From assembly GCA_963978905.1 (NCBI GenBank), contig OZ022256.1, positions 12,817,501-12,881,500 of the forward strand: 64,000 nucleotides of DNA, read 5' to 3'. Position numbers and translations under genes: made by a program. The DNA comes from Trichostrongylus colubriformis (taxonomy: Eukaryota > Nematoda > Chromadorea > Rhabditida > Trichostrongylidae). A model generated the notes under the pieces. The model did no database searches, was not told the DNA's origin, and saw only the letters and a program-made list of their open reading frames with translations. Numbering within the stretch: the stretch's first letter is position 1; each line of letters begins with the position of its first letter. This document shows, piece by piece, positions 14,901 to 27,211 of this stretch.

Positions 14901-17900
14901 GTAACCTTCTCAGCCTGTTGTCGCAGTGTTTTGCGACCTTTTTCAGTTGAGAATATCCACTCGCCCTCGCTGAAAAGTAGCAGCTGAACTCTGCACCATG
15001 ACAACTTTATGGAAAACAAAAAATGACTTACCGCCCTAGAGGTACGACAAAGACTGCGTAGCTGTTGAAGGTCTTGACGTTGGGGTCATCAACGATATGA
15101 AAGCAATAACGAGGTCCACTTACATTTTGACTTTCGATGGTAATCGAGGCCTCATGGTCGAGCTTTCTGCAAAGCACAATAGTAGCAGGCAAGGATATAA
15201 ATGGATCACCGCGGCCACCATAACTGAAGGTTAAATGAATTGTAGTCTCGGGACAATAACACTCCACCCTTGGCGAACCATCTCCTCGCTTTCCTCTGTA
15301 TGCCCCCTAAAAAGCTCTTCCAAACTGCCTTCCATGATGTGGTTGAGCCATGACGCTTGGGCGGTGCTCACCCGGAGCTCAATGAGAGAGGCGAAATGTT
15401 GCGACTCAATCCTTCCATGAATTCTAATACAGTTACCAACATCCTTAATTAACATCCATGCGGCGCATAATCGGCGGTATGCTATTGACTCCTTTGTCGA
15501 GGAAAGTGAGAAGAGTACTTGCAAGACCGACGGCGGGGGGTTACTGTGGTCGCAGTGACAGCGTTGTACGCTTATAGTCAGAGTTACCCGGAATATCCTT
15601 CACTCTAGAAACATTACGAAACCTACAACATTTAGTTGATGCCAGAGAAGTCAAGAGCACGGAATTTTTACGCCATTTATCAATCAGTCGTAAGATTGCC
15701 TCTCAACGCCTAGACAGAACTAATGTTTTGACAGTTGTCCATGTAAATGGGCACAGAATGGGGTGGTGGTAGAAAGTGGTGGATGACCATAGCATCACGG
15801 AAACTGTAGAAAAGTATCAACTGTGCAGAAGTAATTAAAATTTACCTTGAACACATGTGAACGAATTGATTGAATTCTTGCTCCGAAGCTATAACAGACA
15901 ACACATCATGTAAATCAACAAACTTTTCAAAGCGATCGCTTCCAGCACGCCATAATTCAATTGGCTAAACATACGAAAATAAGCAGTCTGTTGAGCCGGT
16001 TGTTCAACAATGTATATTCACTTCACAAATTAAGACACCGAGAAGGTGCGCAAAAAAAAGGACAGCAAAATCAGAAAAAAAATAGCGAGAGCTACCAGAG
16101 TTCGGGCAGACCCCTTGGTGACACAACTTACACTTCGCGACAGACGCATACTTCTTGTCAAATGCGTGAATGGATGCGGCCTCAACCGAATGCTACTTCT
16201 CAGCAAAATAGTCCGGGAAGAGGGAGTAGAACCAAAATCTAGCCTCGTCAGAGATAAAGAGGAACTTGTGTAATGTGTACTTTGCTGCGTGAATATAGTA
16301 ATGGCATTTCAACAAAAAGTGAGATAATGATTTTCTAGGACCTTTACAAAGACGAGAAAGCCTCTATGTCGAGAAAGCGCCATTATTTGAGTTTCTCATC
16401 CAGAAAAAAAAACTTTTGCAGTCGAAGAAATCCATATTGAATGCATGTATAGTAAAAATAGTCAAAATTCAGGATATGGTACTCACCATTGACATGTTCA
16501 TCACATTTCGTAACTTAGTAGCTACAAAAACAAATACAGGCATTGGAAAACCCGAAGCGCTATTCTCTATTTCATGTACCCGTAGAAGAAACTGACCCCT
16601 AAAAAATAATTTAGCACTTTATTTGAGGCGGGACAAACCAATACATATTCTTGAATATCCCAGTACGGCTGTAATATTTGAGTCAGGGAATGCTAGAAAA
16701 CGAACGTGGTTAGGAAGTGTTCCATGAAACAGTTGACGATATGATGTTGTGCAAGTGTTATGATCAGATATCGGCCAGCTGCAAAAATTAATAAGACAAT
16801 TTATGACAATTTATCGAAACTGCAGAAGTATTACTGCAGGAATGGTGACTCCAGAGCAAACAGCTTACATCTAAAGAGATGACACTTCACAATTTATTTA
16901 TATAATACTTGGAAGAAAGCAAGTCACACAGAATAGGTACTGGAACTGTCACACGGTCGCTGCTAAACCTCTCAAACCTGCAACCCGAAACGGATGGGAG
17001 AAACAGGCGGTCTATCGCCGTCTAGTGATCTCTCACTCGCGCGTTTTATCTTGCGAAGTTGCCCTCGAGTGCGCCCATACTTTGCGCAGACAGGATGGCT
17101 GCGTTCACAGGCAGCGAATGACACGGCCGGGGGGGGGGGGGGGGGGGGTGCAGAAACGACTCAGGCAACGAGAGAGGATGGTACAGGCGGCGACGCACAG
17201 ACATGCATCCACGCTCTGCTGCCGGCAACGTAAAGTATGAACCGGGCCTAAGACTGACGACTGGGCGAGCACAAGGACACTCGAACTGGGTTGGCGCGCA
17301 TGAAAGTGCTTCCCTAGTCTTGTCGTAAATTAGACACGCGCTAAGGTATGCAACCGCTGCCTGCTCACTTGACTTGACTTAATTCCACTATCCAGACGCA
17401 CATTTCGGCTAGGTCGATCTGAGCCTGAACTTTTCCTGATTTGCAAAGCCAACTGCAAAATGATCGCGATGGCAGTGCTTTACTGCTTTGGAGGTGAGCT
17501 ACATCCAAATTGAACGATGACTAAATCAAGCTGTGAAGAATATCAAACCATGAAAAAGCTATGAAGATGTTGTAGCTCACCTACTTTGAGTATTCGCTGA
17601 ACTTCGTGGAACATTCTATGAACACAGTCTAATTGTTGTTCTGTTGCTTCTGGAGGAAGCAGAGCATCCAGTGTTCCTTTATCAACTATTACAGAGAACT
17701 CTTCATCACCGAACGACATCTGAATGAAATCAATTCCGAGTCGAACTGAAAAATGGATGCATGGTGGAGGGATGTGCATACCGAAGTTGCATCATCCTTC
17801 GAAAAAGTGAGTTCTGATCGCTCACGATTTCGGTGACGTTGCTCCTCTATCACAGCCGAATCAGTGTCTATACTGTGGACATTGCGAAAGCCGTTATCAT

Positions 17901-18802
17901 ACATCTGAAAAAAAGGACGGATCCAAGCTTTTTCACTTCAGGAAGAAGGTTGGGACAAGAAGTCTGGCGTGGTAACTAAAAGCGCCATGACAGGTAATCT
18001 TAGACTGCTGACTATGAAAGCACAGGTCCTAATCTAATAGAGTCGCTAAAACTTTTATGAATGGGACCTACATTCTCACATGTGATTTCTACAGCCAACG
18101 TGCTTTCCAGCGCGCGCTATCGCTGGAATACCAACCATTGCCACGCAAATGTGGTGTATGTCGGTCATACACAGCATGTGACGCGCTCACATGCGTGAGG
18201 AGTTAAGCGCCCGCGGCAGTGAAGAGCTACAGCGCTTCTTTACTTCAAAATGAATAACATCTCCCTTGGATCCTTGGCATTCATCAACAGCACAGTATTT
18301 CCCCTCATGAACACCCACAGGACTTTGTAAACTGCTTTCACATACAGCACATTTTGGAAAATGGAAACAAACGTCGAAGCGTAGCTGCTGTTGGGTCAAT
18401 AAGGGCTGAGAAATATGTCTAATATCAGTACTACTGCGCTGCTTTTCCGCGCATCGCTTCAACTCCCAAATTAGGATTGGGATATGAGAGTGAAATTACC
18501 ACGTATTCATTTTTTATTGCCGATCTTTCCAATAATTTTGAGACACACCTGAGCGGCTAATTGTGAATTACCGCAACCAATCTGAAGAATATTGTCGGAC
18601 ATTTTGAGATATTTTTCCAAAACCGCGCCCAACACAGTATAGTCGCCGTACCTATCAAAAATGAATGACCGAGTGATCGTAGTGAAATCAAGAAAAACAG
18701 CCTTGATGCTCACCACTCAAACGGTGTCTTACGCGTGGCAAAGAAGTTTTTCCAAAACTTCGGATCAGTGAACTCAACTGTCGATTTTGGTAACAACGAC
18801 AT
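8952..18802 (-). CDS. METTL13: METTL13/EEF1AKNMT-like dual-domain eEF1A methyltransferase
   Basis: Family members methylate translation elongation factor eEF1A at the N-terminus and at a lysine, using two seven-beta-strand domains. Exons, 5' to 3': 18802-18714, 18651-18549, 17904-17782, 17719-17581, 16778-16706, 16668-16645, 16598-16487, 15964-15846, 15166-15032, 14969-14906, 14832-14716, 12817-12646, 12505-12378, 12315-12253, 12188-12050, 9357-9223, 9106-8952. All junctions are phase-consistent; about 629 aa against about 700 in human. The N-terminus begins MSLLPKSTVEF; the first SAM site is LQIGCGNSQLA (about 53-63), followed by the family signature DKGTLDAL (118-125). The C-terminal spermidine-synthase-like domain has VAVLGLGGGLL (467-477) and GVELD (492-496). 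ATG 18802 matches the family start, and a TTAG acceptor lies 9 bases upstream, possibly for spliced leader. Exon 6 is only 24 nt. Intron 11 holds a mariner. The C-terminus ends soon after VNEVL, so one more exon could follow a donor at about 8985. The family assignment is firm; substrate specificity is inferred. Confidence 0.9.
9358..12049. other. Methyltransferase intron 15
   Basis: A 2.7-kb intron between the two halves of the C-terminal methyltransferase domain. Part of it (about 10930-11180) resembles the family-1 SINE (ATTCCGCATCAACGCCCGC, TGACTTGTACATCGGCTG). The GC-richer stretch 10350-11900 is probably degraded retroelement sequence, but no reading frame survives to prove it. Confidence 0.45.
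10930..11180 (+). repeat. Degraded SINE, family 1
   Basis: It shares ATTCCGCATCAACGCCCGC and GACTTGTACATCGGCTG with the intact reverse copy at 55735-56230. Boundaries are uncertain because the tail is eroded. Confidence 0.5.
13434..14676 (+). mobile_element. Mariner element, full length but inactive
   Basis: 1,243 bp, bounded by inverted repeats of about 31 bp: AGGTTGTCCCAAAAGTCTTG at the left and its complement at the right. Transposase pieces lie in at least two frames: a helix-turn-helix-like part with GRPHAFDDETLL (13638-13940), DESWDMYY (about 14043) and, in another frame, LPHPPYSPDIAPSDYHL (14178-14603), which carries the last Asp of the mariner DD34D triad. Frame changes between the pieces make it a pseudogene. 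It sits in intron 11 of the methyltransferase, opposite to its transcription. Confidence 0.85.
17075..17252 (+). repeat. Palindromic MITE family (GCGTTCATACTTTGCG), copy F
   Basis: Ends read CCCATACTTTGCGCAGACAG and AAAGTATGAACCGGGCCTAAG. A run of about 20 G at 17127-17146 sits inside. Same family as the perfect palindrome at 19977. Confidence 0.6.
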
Positions 18803-19976
18803 CGAAAATAACTAACTGATTAGGTAAATTAACCTAAAGCTTTTGCACCGTTGAAAATAATCAGCTATGAAAAGCCTTCAAAGACAAGCCAACCACAGTG
18901 ACTGTGAGAAGAACTTTATTAAAAACACGCCCACATGGGAGTGCAGTACCTGGCTTACTGATCAGCACATAAAAAATTGCAGGAAAACTTCGGAATACCT
19001 AGAGGAGCGCCTATGAAAGGCTATGATGATCGGTAGCTAATAGCTGTTATGATTGAACTCGTTTTAGAAACACTATGAACACAATCACAGAAAACTAACG
19101 AACACGTAAGCGTGTTATCACAATTCTCTATAAGCGACGATACAAGTTAACCCAAGAATCTGAAGTAGACTATTATTTACATACATTAAAGACACAAAAT
19201 CCAAGCTGCATGAATCGTAAAGCGAACCGGTGTTTGACAGTACTTCAACTCAGAAACCCATACTCAGTAAAATGACGAATCAGAACTCATCCTCGCTGGA
19301 CTCGTCTTTGGTGAGTCTCTTGTCTAGACCATCAGAGCGACGGGAACGATTATTCAGCCGTCCCTGAAGTACTGAATTCCACGTGCATTCCCGGAAGCGC
19401 AACTATGATGAAGAGGGTGCCAAGAAATTATTTTTATCAATGCTCATATCTGTGAAGTATACAAAACAAAGGAAGGGTCAAATCAAGTCGGGGGGGGGGG
19501 GGGGGGAGACGCAAAATATTTGCCCACGTCAAAGCTTCTTTCCCTCTCTAGGCTTAGACTGAAGCAGGTGAGACCTGTGTTTTGACAGATGCTTTCTCAT
19601 GTGTGAGAAGGGGATATCAAATTAACCTATGCCTCGAAAGGGAAAGGAGCACTGACGTCGACGCAAAGTTGCGTCTCCCCCCCCCCGACTTGATTTGACC
19701 CCAAAGAGAAATGAATAGGATAAAAGTAATGGGATGAAATATACAGAAACGTTTTTCTCTGTGAGCAGAAACGAGCTACGGTTTACTACACCTTCACCAT
19801 CAAAAAATATGAAGCTGTCAAAAGCGCCGTCAGACCTCATTGTTAGAACAATAACGGCATTAGCGGCTGCCTGCAACGGAGAGCCGATTTCGTGGTGGGT
19901 CATTCGTGGAAATCCTAAGGATCGTCGCTTAGGTTTTCAAGAGCCACTGACGTCTGGCTACTTGTACGGTGCTATT

Positions 19977-20052
19977 AGGCCGCTTTCATACTTTGCGCAC
20001 CGACGCCGTCACGCGCGTGACGGCGTCGGTGCGCAAAGTATGAAAGCGGCCT
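19977..20052. repeat. Perfect 76-bp palindrome, MITE copy A
   Basis: Both 38-base arms are exact complements with no spacer, centred at 20014/20015 on ACGCGCGT. The outer part AGGCCGCTTTCATACTTTGCG matches the terminal repeats of other copies at 17075, 29610, 34245, 35948, 39585 and 47645, so this is a family member reduced to its two ends. Confidence 0.9.
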
Positions 20053-20937
20053 TATGGCCCGCAATGCCACTTCCCATGTTCAGCCTGCCTAAGGAGGGAT
20101 TTCAATGGTAACGAGTAGTTAAGCTACTTAGAAGCGAAGGACTTGGGTGGAACCTGGGGAAAATGAAAAATCCATGGTCACCACCTTGTATAAATCCCTT
20201 CTACTACCCAGAGCAGATAGAACTTAGCAATATTGCGAACGAGGTCCATGAAATTGCGCTTTTTCCAGGTTGAGGTTAAGCATCACACTGGCTTGTCAAA
20301 TGCATCTTATCCTGCTCGTGCAAAAGGCTGTCGCGAATTCAGTGATGCTGTGAAGTGGTCCTCGATTTTGAGGATAATAACCCCACGAATTAGCCGATGT
20401 TTGATTAGTTTGGCGTTGAAAGTGGAGAGAAAATTAATTTTTGGCTTCCCGGAATAGCTCAACTCCTGCCCTCAGCCCTACATTCACTATTATGGGCTCC
20501 ACTGAGTGATATGGAAGCAGCAATACAGCCATATTTTGCGCGGTCATTGCGATCACATTCAGCTTCAACCAATAAATCTCATCCAACCACGGATAAGCTA
20601 CCTGGCTTGTAAGCTTGAAGTACAGTTGCAGCCGCAGCTATACCTCGCGATTCTGCGAAAGAGGGGACGTAAATTCAACCGTGCCCTCCATAATCGGATC
20701 TTTTCCCCTCCAGATGTTGCTTTTTACCACACCGTGACCCCAACGCTTCGCATACTTCACGTCGCTCGACAAATACAATTTTGTGATCGCGGAATCATTT
20801 AGTCAAGAGGGCGCGACAGGACACTCGAATTACTGCATACGACCGATTGATAAGAACAGACCTGTAGAGCACTTGTAACCCGCGGTGAAGCAATTTGCGT
20901 GGCGTGGTGACCCAACTGGAGCTTCCTGTCGCGCAAC

Positions 20938-22640
20938 TCTAGTCAATGCGACAATATTATAAGTTTCCGACGCGGCGCTTGATTACAGTACGCTGTCGTC
21001 AGATTAAATGCTATTGCGCACGCACACAAGGCTGCGTTAAACGTTAACAGTAAACAAAAAATAACTAGTTGGCTTGCGCGTCACTGTGCAGTAAACTGCT
21101 GGTTTTTCAATGGTTTTACTTCCTTTGTGTTGTTCCCACAAGGTTTTGAATAAGATATCTGCATACATAATGTTCATGTGACCGTACGTGTGGGCAGCTG
21201 CTGCCAGATTCATGTAATGAAATAAAACTTCAGTAAACCAGTAGAAGTAGTTGAATGTCCAGCAGCGTTAGATTAAGGGGGAAAACATTCTTTGTGGTAT
21301 GTTAAAACAGTAATCTTCTTGAGTGTGATTGGAGCGTGAGTGTGGAAGGAAGGATGACCAATTTTAGATGATTTGATTTTCCAGCACTTAGACTCTAAAG
21401 GACATGAGCTCAAAGGAGCAGCGTCTCCTAAGAAAAGTTATCTGGAACAACGAGGTAAGTCTGAATCTAGGCACTCAAACACAAATGAAATATGACTTTT
21501 CTCCGTCTGGAAGCATCTGGCATGCGAGTTGTCCTTAGGAAAAGGAGGGTCTGAATAAAGTGGCAGCCAATCAAGTTTACTGCGAAGGAAGGTGACACCA
21601 AATGCTTGAAATATTCGCGGTTATTAGGATGACTTAACTGGCTGCTAGAAATACTACAGCATTTCAAAATGGAACCTAATCCATACAATGCATTGGTAGT
21701 TTTCGTACATTTCTGAATGACCATCACCCATGTTGGTTGCTGTTGATGAGGTAAATTTTCTAGAGTTCGTAATAGTAGTGATATAGACTGTGTATAAACA
21801 TCCTGCGAGGAGTAATATAGCCGTTATTTGTGTAAAAGAAAAAGTGCAAAGTACATGGACAAGTATACCAGGTAAATGGGACTGTAGTTGGTATGTTAAA
21901 GGAGTTAAAACTGGCTACTGCTTCTCTGTGATTGCAAGGTAATCGGTTCCCCAAAAAGATGATCGATCGTGGTACCTATAACACCAATCCAGGACTACCT
22001 TTTTTGGAGTATCCAACAGTATCTATAACATCATTTATTGGGCATAACAACAGCCATTGAAATCATTGAATTATCATTGAAATTATCGTAGAAATCCACC
22101 CTAGGAGTGGACCCCAGTCTTTCCATTGAATTTGGCGGACATGTCTAGCGAAATCGCTGGCCAAGAGAGCACACCTTGGTGCATCTTTGATGTGTGGTGG
22201 TCATGCACAGCAGAAACCGAAGGTAACGCTCGCTTGTGTGAGAAGCTAGGCTTAAGGAAAGTTCGACGACTGGCAAAGGACCTGCTGAGGAGCATTCCAC
22301 ACTAAATCAAACGGTACGCAGTCTGAACCGTAAGGTATAATTGCAGCAACCACATTTCCCGTAAAGAGAATGGTAGGGGTGATTTTTGTGATGAGGAACT
22401 CCTAAAAAAGTCTTCAAAATGAAGACTGGAAGTCTAAGAAAATTATATGTGGTGCAATTTCCTGGTCATAGGGGCACAGATATCTTATTCAAAACCATGA
22501 AATCAACTAGTTATTTTCGGTATACTGCAACGCAGCCTGTGTGTGCGTGCGCGGTTGCACTTAATCTGGCGACGGCGTACTGTAATCAAGCGCCGCGTCG
22601 GAAACTTATAATCTTGTGCCAATGCGTGACTGGTCTTTAC
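20938..22640. repeat. Inverted repeat pair with 1.43-kb loop
   Basis: Arm 20938-21071 and arm 22502-22640 are reverse complements at roughly 85% by eye. The shared core AAGCGCCGCGTCGGAAAC is exact. The arms could be ends of a DNA element or two opposed copies of a repeat. The loop holds the first-exon candidate at 21385-21454. Confidence 0.7.
21385..21454 (+). CDS. Isolated first-exon candidate
   Basis: A TTTTCCAG acceptor at 21377-21384 is followed by a short leader, ATG at 21404, 17 codons beginning MSSKEQRLLRKVIWNNE, and a strong GTAAGT donor at 21455. This is the shape of a first coding exon joined to a spliced leader or a 5' UTR exon. No continuation in phase 0 could be found downstream on this strand. 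The piece lies inside the loop of a 1.7-kb inverted repeat (20938-22640), so it may belong to a mobile element or be a captured or dead exon. Product unknown. Confidence 0.3.
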
Positions 22641-22852
22641 GAACTGCAAGCGGAGCAACACTTGCCGCGGAGCGACGGCTTTTGCCTCCACAAAGTTTTA
22701 CACAAATTGGCTGATTAGAGAAGAACATCCCCCAAAAGCTCATTTTACTATCAAAAATACGCAGAATATGACCGTGATTTAGTGAAAATAGGGTCCCACA
22801 CTAATTTCCCAACAAAAAAGCACATAGGGGGTAAAGTGAACAGGCGCGAAGC

Positions 22853-25800
22853 TTAAATCATATATTGCGATATATGAAACCTATGACGAGAATACAACGA
22901 TCTCACCCGCTCTGCATCGAAAATGTCCATATGTAACGGCCGGTACTGCCCGCGAGTCCACATCCATTTCGGATTGTCGCTAAGGACGGTATTTCTACAG
23001 ATGTAAACCATAAATAAGACCACAATGCATGCAGAGGGAATTATAAGGAAAGTGAACGCAAGCGATTCCTGAAAAAAAAAAATGAATTTAGAAAGGCTTT
23101 AAGGAATATGAAGCTCGACTTACAGAGAAGGAGGTGTCGACATGAGGAAGACCGGTGGTTTTGACTAGAATTGCTTGAGAGACCACAGACATTCTTGCAT
23201 TATTCGGAGCTGCTTCAATTGCTAACAAATAACACATCAATGAGTGCAAATCGATATTATTAGGAATATCCGTAATCTGCAAAAAATGAATTCTAACGAC
23301 ACTCAGAGTCACCGAGCCAGCGCTCTCACTTTTTTCCCTGGTATGAACGAAGGTCCACCCATCGCCAACATTGCACGCATTTCCCATCGATCAGGATCCA
23401 TGCCGTGTGAGGAGGAATTGAATTTGATCTTTCCAGGACCATATGTTCTAAACTGCCGAAATCCAATTCCAAAAACTCTGTTAAACATGGATGAAAGAGA
23501 ACTCACTCTAGTAACTTCTTTCTTGTGCAGGATTTGGAAAAAGATGCTGCCCAACCAACTTCGGGCTCGATTACTATGCGGCCAATCCGAGTTGAATTTT
23601 TATAGAAGAATTTATCAGGAATATTCTAAACAAAAGCATCAGCTGACTAGCAAAATGGCCCGGAGGCACCTATGTAACGCGACCCTGCGACTGTACACAG
23701 AAGAAGCTGCGGCTGAGAAGCTCGTTCTCCTTAACTGCCCTTGTGGCATATATTGAAATTTGCTTCAAAAAATGTCTTGTAAAAACGAAGAAAGAAAGTT
23801 AATAATGACACAACATGTATAGATATCATTCTTCGTTTTGGATGAGTCAACCAAGCTACGTTCGACAACCAGATCTATGGAATGTGAACAACCCTCAATA
23901 TTGAATGCTTCTCTGAACTAGTACTCAAAAACAATCAAACAAAAATTCAAGAGGAATGAGTGTTAACAACTCAATAAGAAGACAGCGAAAAATGAACAGC
24001 TTTCTAGATGTTGGAAGAAAGAAAAAACGGATGCGAACTATTTGGGTTCTAGTCCTCTCGTCGCCCCACTTTGCGTGGGTGGTGTGAGTTGAAGATTAGT
24101 CTCAATGCAATTTCAAAAGATAATAACGTAGATAAAAGCAAGAGCCCACCTCTTTCAAATAGATTTTCACCTTGTATCCCATCGTTCGTGCTGCAGTGGA
24201 GAGATTATGATAAAGCTCAAGTGCTAGTTCTTCACTTTCAGGATACATCATATGATCTCCGAGTACGTATCCTTCGCTCGTAATATATTCACGCAGGCAC
24301 ATGACATTCTTGGCACCTTGTATCTAAGAAAATTAGAAGTTTAGGTTGGCACCTGGGTGACCCTGACAGTATTCTCCAGATCCACCAGAAATCACCTCAG
24401 CATGGCCATGATCAGCTGTTAATATAACATTAAGCTCGCTTTCCAACCCAGAATCATGAAGTTTTGCCACAAGATAACCGAACAGCTCATCAAGCTGATG
24501 AATCATCGGCCTCAGTGCGCCATTGTAGAAACCATTCTTATGAAGTGTATGGTCCGGTTCAGCTATGTACCTTAAAACAATCAAGAATTGGAGTCAACAT
24601 CGTAAATATTCACTGATACGTACCAAGCAAGAAAATTGATGGGGTCCTTATCATCAGTGAATAAATTCACGATGTCATCCACATCGCCCATCCACTGAGT
24701 AAGGTTGCGATAGTCCTTCCATGCCCTTCAAGGATCACTTCAGAACAAAAATAGTTGAGAAGTATAGATGAGTGAAAGTGTTCAATAAAAAAGCGAACAT
24801 AATATAAAAAAAACCGCAAAATACCTATAAAGCGATGGCTTGTGGGGTTCTTGCGGGAAAGGGGCCTCTCCGTTTGGCCAGTAAAAAGATACCGATCGGC
24901 GGGAAGAATCTGACCTTAAAGTGATAGCCGTTTATTTGAGATAGTACATAAATATTCACCAAAGGCATTGATAGATTACCAGAGTTCATCACTCCCCTCC
25001 TCTCTTTTTTCTTGCAAGAAAATTGTTGAATCTAACTGACTACGCATTTTGATGCAAGACGATTGCTACTTTCGACTGCTGTGGAACAATGGTGCTACAC
25101 GAATTGGGGACGTACAACAGGGTATGGGAGCAAGGAAAGGTAGGAGCTTAGGAAAGGGAGGAAGCCTCAGGTGGATGATCCACATTTCACCAAAGCGTAA
25201 CTCTCATCTTTACACAAGGGAATTGTTTGACTCACCCGCAGCTCCTTCATTCCTAAGTTTAGCAAAAAATCTACCCCGCTGAGCTGTTCCCTCTGATTCA
25301 TCTATCACTCAAACAATCCCTATTTATGCAAGCAAACAGGCAGACATTATTCTTCTAAAGATGAATGATTAGAAAAGGAACGCTCGCCTCTCATTGGCCA
25401 GCCAGATCGGGTCACCCTTATACCACGACATATCCAACGAAGCATTGACCACGCCTGCTTCCTGAGTGCTATTGAAGTAATCAAAACTGAAAGCAAAGAT
25501 TTTCGACCAAAAAACATCCACTTTGCTCGGTAACTTAAACAGCGAAGAAACATACACTTTTCCAGTCGCAGGGTCATAAAAGTAATTAGAAACGATTCCG
25601 TGATCCGGCTCGTGTAAACCTGAAAAAGATAAACATGGCCAAGATCTTCAACGTTGTGGCAGAAGTAAGATAGACTCGCAGGTAATTTAACGGGAGAGGG
25701 GAATATGGTCCAAAACACAGATTCTCCCGCGAAAATACGTATGATCTCATAGCACACGTGGGTAGCTCCATGGGTAGGGGGAAAGCTGGGGCGCAGGCTC

Positions 25801-27211
25801 TTTATTTATAGGAACTGAAATTCGACTATGCTGCATGACTACTACGTCGGTTGGGAAGTAATAGTTCAGTTGCCAGTGCAAAAGCGACCAAAAAACATTG
25901 ATGCAGAAGAAAAGAATGAATTTGAGTTACTAACCAGTCACAATACTCATATGATTGGGTGCTGTATAAGTAACATATTGAGATCTGACGCCGTTCACAA
26001 ACCATGAGGAGCGATTTGCCCATCTGTAGATGTTTGGCGTCTGAATGAGCGGCCTAAGGTTGTATAGAGGAATTTAAGTAGATCTTTGATCTTATTTAAA
26101 TATTAAGTTCCTAAAGTATAACGAGTGATGAGTGGGTGGTAAATTATTTCTCCTTCAGATTCACTTTTCAACAAAACCTTTGAATAACCTCTTATGGGGG
26201 CAAGGATTGCAATCAGCTAGTGATTGAAAGCAAGAAATGTGAAGTAGTCTGAGCAAAACATTTGCTCAATGAAAAAAAATTGCATAGGTTGGCGCAGTAA
26301 CTAGGAGAACCACACCTATTGAATAAAACCAAGGAAGATAGGAGGCGTTGTGTGGATATACAGAAAGGGGAGAAGTGGCACATTCACCCCCAGATATTCC
26401 TTCCTTCGTAAGCTTCGGTCAAATCCGTCCGTTCAATCATATCCATATCAATATATCACTATTCTTATATTCAATGCCGGGTATCGTCCCCCCTCCTCAT
26501 TAGATTTATAGATTTCTATATAATAGCCTAGAACACCCCTGAACCTGACCGCGCCCAAGGCCGCCGTCAGACTTTGCGAATTTGCGTTTTCGCGATTCTG
26601 CGGTGCAGCGGCTCCACACGCGAAGTTGTGGCAATGTAATCTCAAGGTCGCAAAATCGCGTGCGAAGATGCAACCCCGAAAATTGGCAAAGTCTGACGGA
26701 GGCTCAAGACCCTTTGTATAGAAGCGTTCTGATGAAGCACGAAGACAGGTACGAGGTCGTTGAAGAAGCTTCCTTTATTCTTTTAGAAATGCTTCCATTG
26801 AGCCTTCTGGGAAACCATGACTGTTTCTCTGCATCCAGGAATTTCTTGCAGAAAAAAAAATATTTTGCCCCTTCTTCTGAGGTACATGAGTCAACCATAC
26901 AACGTCTTTTTCAAGAAAGAACAACGAAAAAACGACAAAAATACATGCTCTAGTTGGTTCATAAAGTTAACAAAGGGCACTGAATCGTGCAGCATGTTTG
27001 CAAATCATCTCGTAGACGAAGTATAAAGAATGGAAAAAAAGGAATGACGTGAAATCTCCGCTTTTAGACTCACCCAAGTAGCATTAAGTAGATCATAGCG
27101 AAATCCGTCGAATGAAATCAGCAACAGCTTAGGGTGTGGACTCAGTTTAGCGAAAGCTAATGGCGACCATATGACAAAACTACAGATAATCCAGATCCTA
27201 GTGAAAATCAT
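22853..27211 (-). CDS. Ectonucleotide pyrophosphatase/phosphodiesterase, type I membrane form
   Basis: NPP-family ectoenzymes hydrolyse phosphodiester or pyrophosphate bonds of nucleotides or lipids outside the cell. Exons: 27211-27074, 26040-25935, 25619-25556, 25486-25388, 24914-24825, 24725-24624, 24570-24353, 24316-24150, 23625-23507, 23447-23330, 23276-23124, 23068-22853. About 529 aa. A signal peptide (MIFTRIWII...PLAFA) is followed by SFDGFR (metal Asp35), TAPNH (nucleophile Thr72), EPDHTLH (Asp206, His210), ADHGH (Asp253, His254) and SSSHGMD (His382), so the two-zinc active site looks intact. PNNIDLHSLMC and EAAPNN are typical C-terminal family motifs. A hydrophobic stretch (FTFLIIPSACIVVLFMVYIC) near the end suggests a single C-terminal anchor, as in ENPP4/5-like enzymes. 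ATG 27211 was chosen because the longer frame starts only with TTG at 27244. The intron after 25388 appears to be GC-AG. A strong donor at 22906 means the last 17 residues could be replaced by another exon. Substrate cannot be told. Confidence 0.88.
26564..26699. repeat. Short MITE, 136 bp
   Basis: Terminal inverted repeats CCGTCAGACTTTGC and GCAAAGTCTGACGG, extending inward with CGCGATT(C/T)TGCG. It lies in intron 1 of the NPP gene. No coding content. Confidence 0.65.

Larger units (their letters stand above)
18803..22852. other. Intergenic region between methyltransferase and NPP genes
   Basis: About 4 kb. It contains a 76-bp perfect palindrome (19977-20052), a G run at 19490-19506, an inverted repeat pair (20938-21071 and 22502-22640) and one isolated first-exon candidate (21385-21454). 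No other coding evidence. It should include the promoter of the methyltransferase gene. Confidence 0.5.

Noticed and set aside
15231..15524. 97-codon minus-strand frame with NCIRIHGRIE, possibly BEL/Pao-like
   Set aside because: It lies in methyltransferase intron 8. The resemblance to the retroelement segment is too short and no neighbouring domain was found.
23244..23756. 170-codon plus-strand open frame
   Set aside because: It runs antisense across NPP exons 9-11 (23625-23124), where open minus-strand coding sequence forces an open complement. No family motif.
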